A program made the position numbers and the translations under genes. The notes beneath the pieces were generated by a model. That model worked only from the letters and a program-made list of their open reading frames with translations, did not search any database and was not told the DNA's origin. Of a DNA stretch of 64,000 bases, positions 60,921 to 64,000 are shown one piece after another. Each line of letters begins with the position of its first letter. Within the stretch, counting starts at the first letter, position 1. Source of the DNA: Ephydatia muelleri (Eukaryota > Porifera > Demospongiae > Spongillida > Spongillidae); assembly GCA_013339895.1 (NCBI GenBank), contig JABACO010000007.1:3233701-3297700 (forward strand). Direction: 5' to 3'.

Positions 60921-61217
60921 ACAAGTAAATAAAAACATTATCTAACGAGAAAGTTGGTGGGCATATAGGATTAACAATGTTGGTGTAAAAAGCACGGAAA
61001 CAAGTGTGACAGAAATGTTACTGGAAAATTGAAAAAGGCCTATATTTAGCCCATTTTCTCAGGCGTGCGCTGCCTAAATGTGACTGGGCTAAAAATAGGC
61101 CTATTTCAATTTTCCAGTAACATTTCTGTCACACTTGTTTCCGTGCTTTTTACACCAACATTGTCAATCCTATATGCCCACCAACTTTCTCGTTAGAGAA
61201 TGTTTTTATTTACTTGT
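60921..61217. mobile_element. Hairpin element (family A, copy 2)
   Basis: Same ends as 3583-3851 (ACAAGTAAATAAAAACATT) and a near-perfect internal inverted repeat (CCGTGCTTTTTACACCAAC). It lies in the Ginger gene's large intron, immediately beside an exon. Confidence 0.9.
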
Positions 61218-62115
61218 GAATATATAATTAACATCACATATATACCTTAAAGAGTGAGCTAGCTATTCCTGATGCTTCTTTGGTTGGAAGAGCAACAGCT
61301 TCTACCCATTTTGTGAAATAATCACATAGGGTAAGAATGTAGCTATTTCCCGAGGTGGTCTTAGGTGAAATAGGGCCAACAAAATCAATGCCCACGTGAT
61401 GCCAGGGTGAATGGACTGGAACTGGAAACAATTCTGGTGTTGAAATGGACAGTTTCTGGCTATTCCTTTGACAGAGGTCACAGGTAGAGATCTGTGTAAG
61501 AGACATATACATGTAATGAGAAATGAGAGATATTTTTTAACACTTACCATAATTTCTATATCCTTTGTTACACCTTTCCAAAAAAACCGCTCCAAAACGC
61601 GATGGGAAGTACGCTTGACACCCATGTGCCCAGATGTTATATCCACATGGCATGCCTTCAAGATGCTGCACCTTTCCTCGCTGCTGCGAACGTATCTGAC
61701 TTCAAATACCTCCTGTTTGCATTGATCGAAGCCATCAATGCATGGATGCCATACAGAGCGCGCAACGTATATATTTACCTTTTGCCCAGTTGAATTCTTT
61801 TTGGGTTTTTTGTAGAAGACCTCTCCATCTCTCAAAATAAGTGTTGCAGCCTTTCTTCTAATGACTCTTTTGTCGTTGCTGGTACTACCCTCAGGATACC
61901 TCCCATCAAACAAGTAAAGACATGCCTTTTCGACCAGATCTTCGTTTTCATCCGCACACATCTCTCTAGCAGTTTCTGATGCAGTTACACGTGCTTTCAC
62001 ACTTCTAAACGCATGCGCTACAAGTAGGACCGTTTGTGGCGGGGGCGGACCAAATATGCTGGCATATTTTGTCCGGCCGGACCAAATTTTGACCCGGACC
62101 GAATATTTCGTGACA

Positions 62116-62506
62116 GGTCCCGCAATGTTTATACTGATAGCCGCATCCACAGCCATGGTTGTCATGGTGATAAAACTGGCCAGTCAAGTTTATCGGAGAT
62201 GTAAGTACGAACTAATCACCAATGGCGACCAGTTTTCTAACGCACTAAAACAGCTCCTTCCATTAGCCATCTTTCCACTGCTGTTCTTCATCTTTGAAAT
62301 ACCGGTGTTCACTTTTCATGTCTATACATTCAACACCCAATGAAGGAATAGTGATCTCAGCTTACGTATGTGTCTCTAACTGGAGTATGACTTCGGGTGC
62401 GACAGTTATAATCCACATCTCTGTGGCTCGGATATGTGGCAGGAAACGCAAACCTACCAAACTAAATAAACGTTTTGAACGTTGTCCGACAGTTGGCATA
62501 GCATTT
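62116..62506 (+). pseudogene. 7TM receptor 3' fragment
   Basis: Begins mid-TM5 (PAMFILIAASTAMVVMVIKL), with sequence almost identical to the receptor at 22223. An eight-base deletion after FHVYTF shifts the frame, and TM7 (SGATVIIHISVARICGRKRK) continues in another. The 5' half is replaced by the Ginger-like end. The 3' flank matches that after 23119. Confidence 0.9.
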
Positions 62507-62511
62507 GCACG

Positions 62512-63788
62512 CAGTGTTGCCGCGGTTGGACCGTCAACCGTGAAAACCGGCAAATCGGCGATACGGTTGGCCTGACCGTATCCGTGACCGCCAGAACAAT
62601 TGCATGACGTAATACTGGTCGCGAATCACTAAACCGCCAGTTTTTTAATTAACCGGGAACCCTAAAAAATTTACACGGTTACCAAGTTATGTAATTTACA
62701 TGTATGATGCATACATTTTGCAGCAGGACCAGCATGGAGTTGTGAACAACTCAGCAAGAGCAGGCAAAAGCATGCCCCTGCCAGTGAGGTGTTGCTACTG
62801 ACTTGCTAGATAAGCACATGCATGCCTAGCATTCATTCATGTGATTACATGTATATGCCAGTTTGGTGAACTCTATATAAAAGCGCATGCATTGATTTTT
62901 ATTGCCGTTTGTGTGCAGGGATCTATTACAGAGCCGTTAGCCATACATACGTTGGCGCAAGCGCTTAAGTCCTCAAGTTTACAGTCTTCCGAAACTGCAG
63001 GATCCAGATCTGAATCAGATGACATATCAGTCAGTGGTGCGGGAGAGCCTCCTGCTGCTAAGAAAATGAAACAGTGCGGCCCTACTAGTGCGGAACTGAA
63101 ACCTGACGTTAAGGGTACATTCCATCCTTCTGGTCCTACATTTTTGAACGTGTGGCTGTGGAAGCACTATAGGCTCTCTCCTCGCGCTAACTGTGACAAA
63201 TGGGCTTTGTGTGCTTTATGTCAAAAGGGAGGTGAAACCGTTTGGATTCCTCGCAGTGATGGGTCTACTACAAGGATGAAAAAACATCTAATTGATGTTC
63301 ATAACATGTACGCAGGTTGGAGGCTTCATGCATGCATTCGTGGCTCATCCATGCATGCGTAACGAAGGATGCGTTTTTTGTGTTACAGGGAAGAGCCCGC
63401 TAAGCAGACTGACTCCAAGGGCGTAGCATCGGCACAAGGGCGAGTAATTCTCAGTGGATTCGTTACAAAGCATTTTGCGCCCCGCTTGACCGATGAAGAA
63501 CACAAGCATGCATACGCATTGATGGTCAAAGCTCATTCAGCAGCAATCCTTCCACCATCAATAAAACTTTTAAACTTGTATAAACAGGCTATTTAAAATT
63601 ATTGTTCATGTGTTTATTATAATAGCATTATTTATCAAACACTCAATTGTCTGGTTCGTCCGTAACCGTCAACTTTGACCAGATGGATTGTAAACGGTCA
63701 GCTATCGTCCGCGAACGTGACCGGAATGATCTGGTACGGTTCGCAGTGATCGTGACCGGATCGATCGCGGCTGACCGCGGCAACACTG
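62512..63788 (+). mobile_element. hAT element, BED-finger half
   Basis: The ends CAGTGTTGCCGCGG and complement are shared with 42800-44056, as are the subterminal GGCGATACGGTTGGC blocks. The flanking 8-mers TTTGCACG and TTTGTAAG match at six positions, consistent with an aged target duplication. It carries the transposase N-terminus only. Confidence 0.8.
62919..63596 (+). CDS. BED zinc-finger N-terminal part of a hAT transposase
   Basis: Exons 62919-63307 and 63389-63596, phase 2 junction. Exon 1 contains SESDDISVSGAGEPPAAKKM, then a BED finger: KHYRLSPR, WALCALCQKGGETVW and MKKHLIDVHN, i.e. C-x2-C and H-x4-H. Exon 2 reads GFVTKHFAPRLTDEEHKHAY and stops soon after. The RNase H-like core and C-terminal region are missing, so it could at most make a DNA-binding fragment. 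The upstream start is not certain. An AG acceptor at 62918 implies another 5' exon. Confidence 0.7.
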
Positions 63789-63830
63789 TTTGTAAGCGTG
63801 TATAATGTTGGGCATATAGCTGTTAGCCGG

Positions 63831-64000
63831 TGTCATAGGGTATACGGTCCGGCCCAATTTTCGGTCCGGCGGACCGTATTCCCTTAGGGAATACGGTCCC
63901 CCCCCGGACCCAACTCCCTAGGGAATACGGTCCGTCTAAAATATTGTACATCCAGGGAATACAGTCCGGGGGAGGAGGCGGACTCAATTCCCTGATAGAA
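63831..64000. mobile_element. Start of a second Ginger-type element (runs off window)
   Basis: TGTCATAGGGTATACGGTCC begins exactly where the receptor-flank similarity (TGTTAGCCGG, as near 23166) stops. It is followed by repeated GGTCCG/CGGACC and GGGAATACGGTCC blocks, resembling the subterminal structure at 53261 and 62115. Confidence 0.6.

Larger units (their letters stand above)
53648..61961 (-). pseudogene. Ginger1-like integrase with Ulp1 protease and PHD finger (one-base deletion)
   Basis: Exons: 61779-61961 (5' limit uncertain), 61548-61712, 61246-61491, 56345-56476 and 53648-55608. Order: H2C2 zinc region (CHVDITSGHMG...CDLCQR), integrase core with GIDFVGP, ITTDQGSEF and NGLVERFNQ (D-35-E spacing exact), GPY/F domain (WVGPYLITRSLGKGFYEL), a Ser-rich linker duplicated in tandem, a C48/Ulp1 domain (GKHHWVTV, VYDCASG, QQGCDDCGLF) and a C-terminal PHD finger (CVCRLP...WACVRC). 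The set is typical of Ginger1 transposons. Comparison with the second linker copy shows one base missing between 54916 and 54917, and the exon length becomes divisible by three if it is counted. Intron 4 spans about 4.8 kb. Confidence 0.85.
53261..62115 (-). mobile_element. Ginger1-like DNA transposon
   Basis: The low end TGTCACGGCACAAAATG and the high-end complement TGTCACGAAATATTCGG form short inverted ends. Subterminal GGACCAAAT/ATTTGGTCC repeats lie at both ends (53300-53520 and 62045-62105). The integrase-protease-PHD gene inside is on the minus strand. The flanks do not match: the low side is a MITE interrupted after GCGGTTA, and the high side is a 7TM receptor fragment. No target duplication is visible. 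Confidence 0.75.

Noticed and set aside
62005-62187. Upstream extension of the Ginger frame to 62165
   Set aside because: Beyond 62115 the frame is antisense to the receptor fragment, so the start must lie within the element (61961 is the best candidate).

Overview
This 64 kb window is eukaryotic and looks like a marine invertebrate, most probably a sponge. The evidence is multi-exon genes with GT/AG introns in fixed phase, a secreted protein built from LDLa, SRCR and EGF modules, a cluster of intronless 7TM receptors, and a very high load of DNA transposons and hairpin elements. No rRNA, tRNA or CRISPR was recognised. Exon models were joined by hand from splice signals, reading phase and domain continuity. 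The species is an inference.

Region 1 (about 1.5-16.5 kb, minus strand) is one secreted modular gene: signal peptide, LDLa, SRCR, a run of LDLa exons, then three EGF exons. Almost every intron is phase 1, and one LDLa exon has decayed. Hairpin elements sit in its introns.

Region 2 (about 16.9-38 kb) contains a tandem duplication with an exon-like core, a 2.7 kb element with 444 bp inverted ends, and a family of single-exon 7TM receptors. Two copies are intact (22223-23119 + and 34931-35899 -). At least six are broken or partial (18.3, 23.7, 27.5, 29.1, 50.2 and 62.1 kb). The receptors sit in segmental duplications, so paralogous copies act as empty-site controls for several insertions: a TTAA-flanked piggyBac-type element, a hairpin element with a 9 bp target duplication, and a 381 bp-arm fold-back.

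Region 3 (about 38.7-44 kb) is a CACTA-type element holding a 1.9 kb minisatellite, followed by a hAT relic with a perfect 8 bp target duplication.

Region 4 (45837-50226) is the main find: a complete DNA transposon inserted in the C-terminal coding end of a receptor copy, with a 4 bp target duplication (ACCA) and 13 bp inverted ends. It carries a 12-exon gene of about 949 codons. The protein joins a RAG1 N-terminal-type zinc/RING region to a DDE-type transposase that is not the RAG1/Transib core. This is the arrangement described for mollusc N-RAG-TP elements. A second 11 bp block shared by both ends is displaced by exactly 11 bp between them.

Region 5 (53.3-62.1 kb) is a Ginger1-like transposon. 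It encodes a DD35E integrase, a Ulp1-type protease and a PHD finger, with a very large intron full of other repeats and one single-base deletion. A second hAT relic (62512-63788) and the start of another Ginger-type end (63831) close the window.
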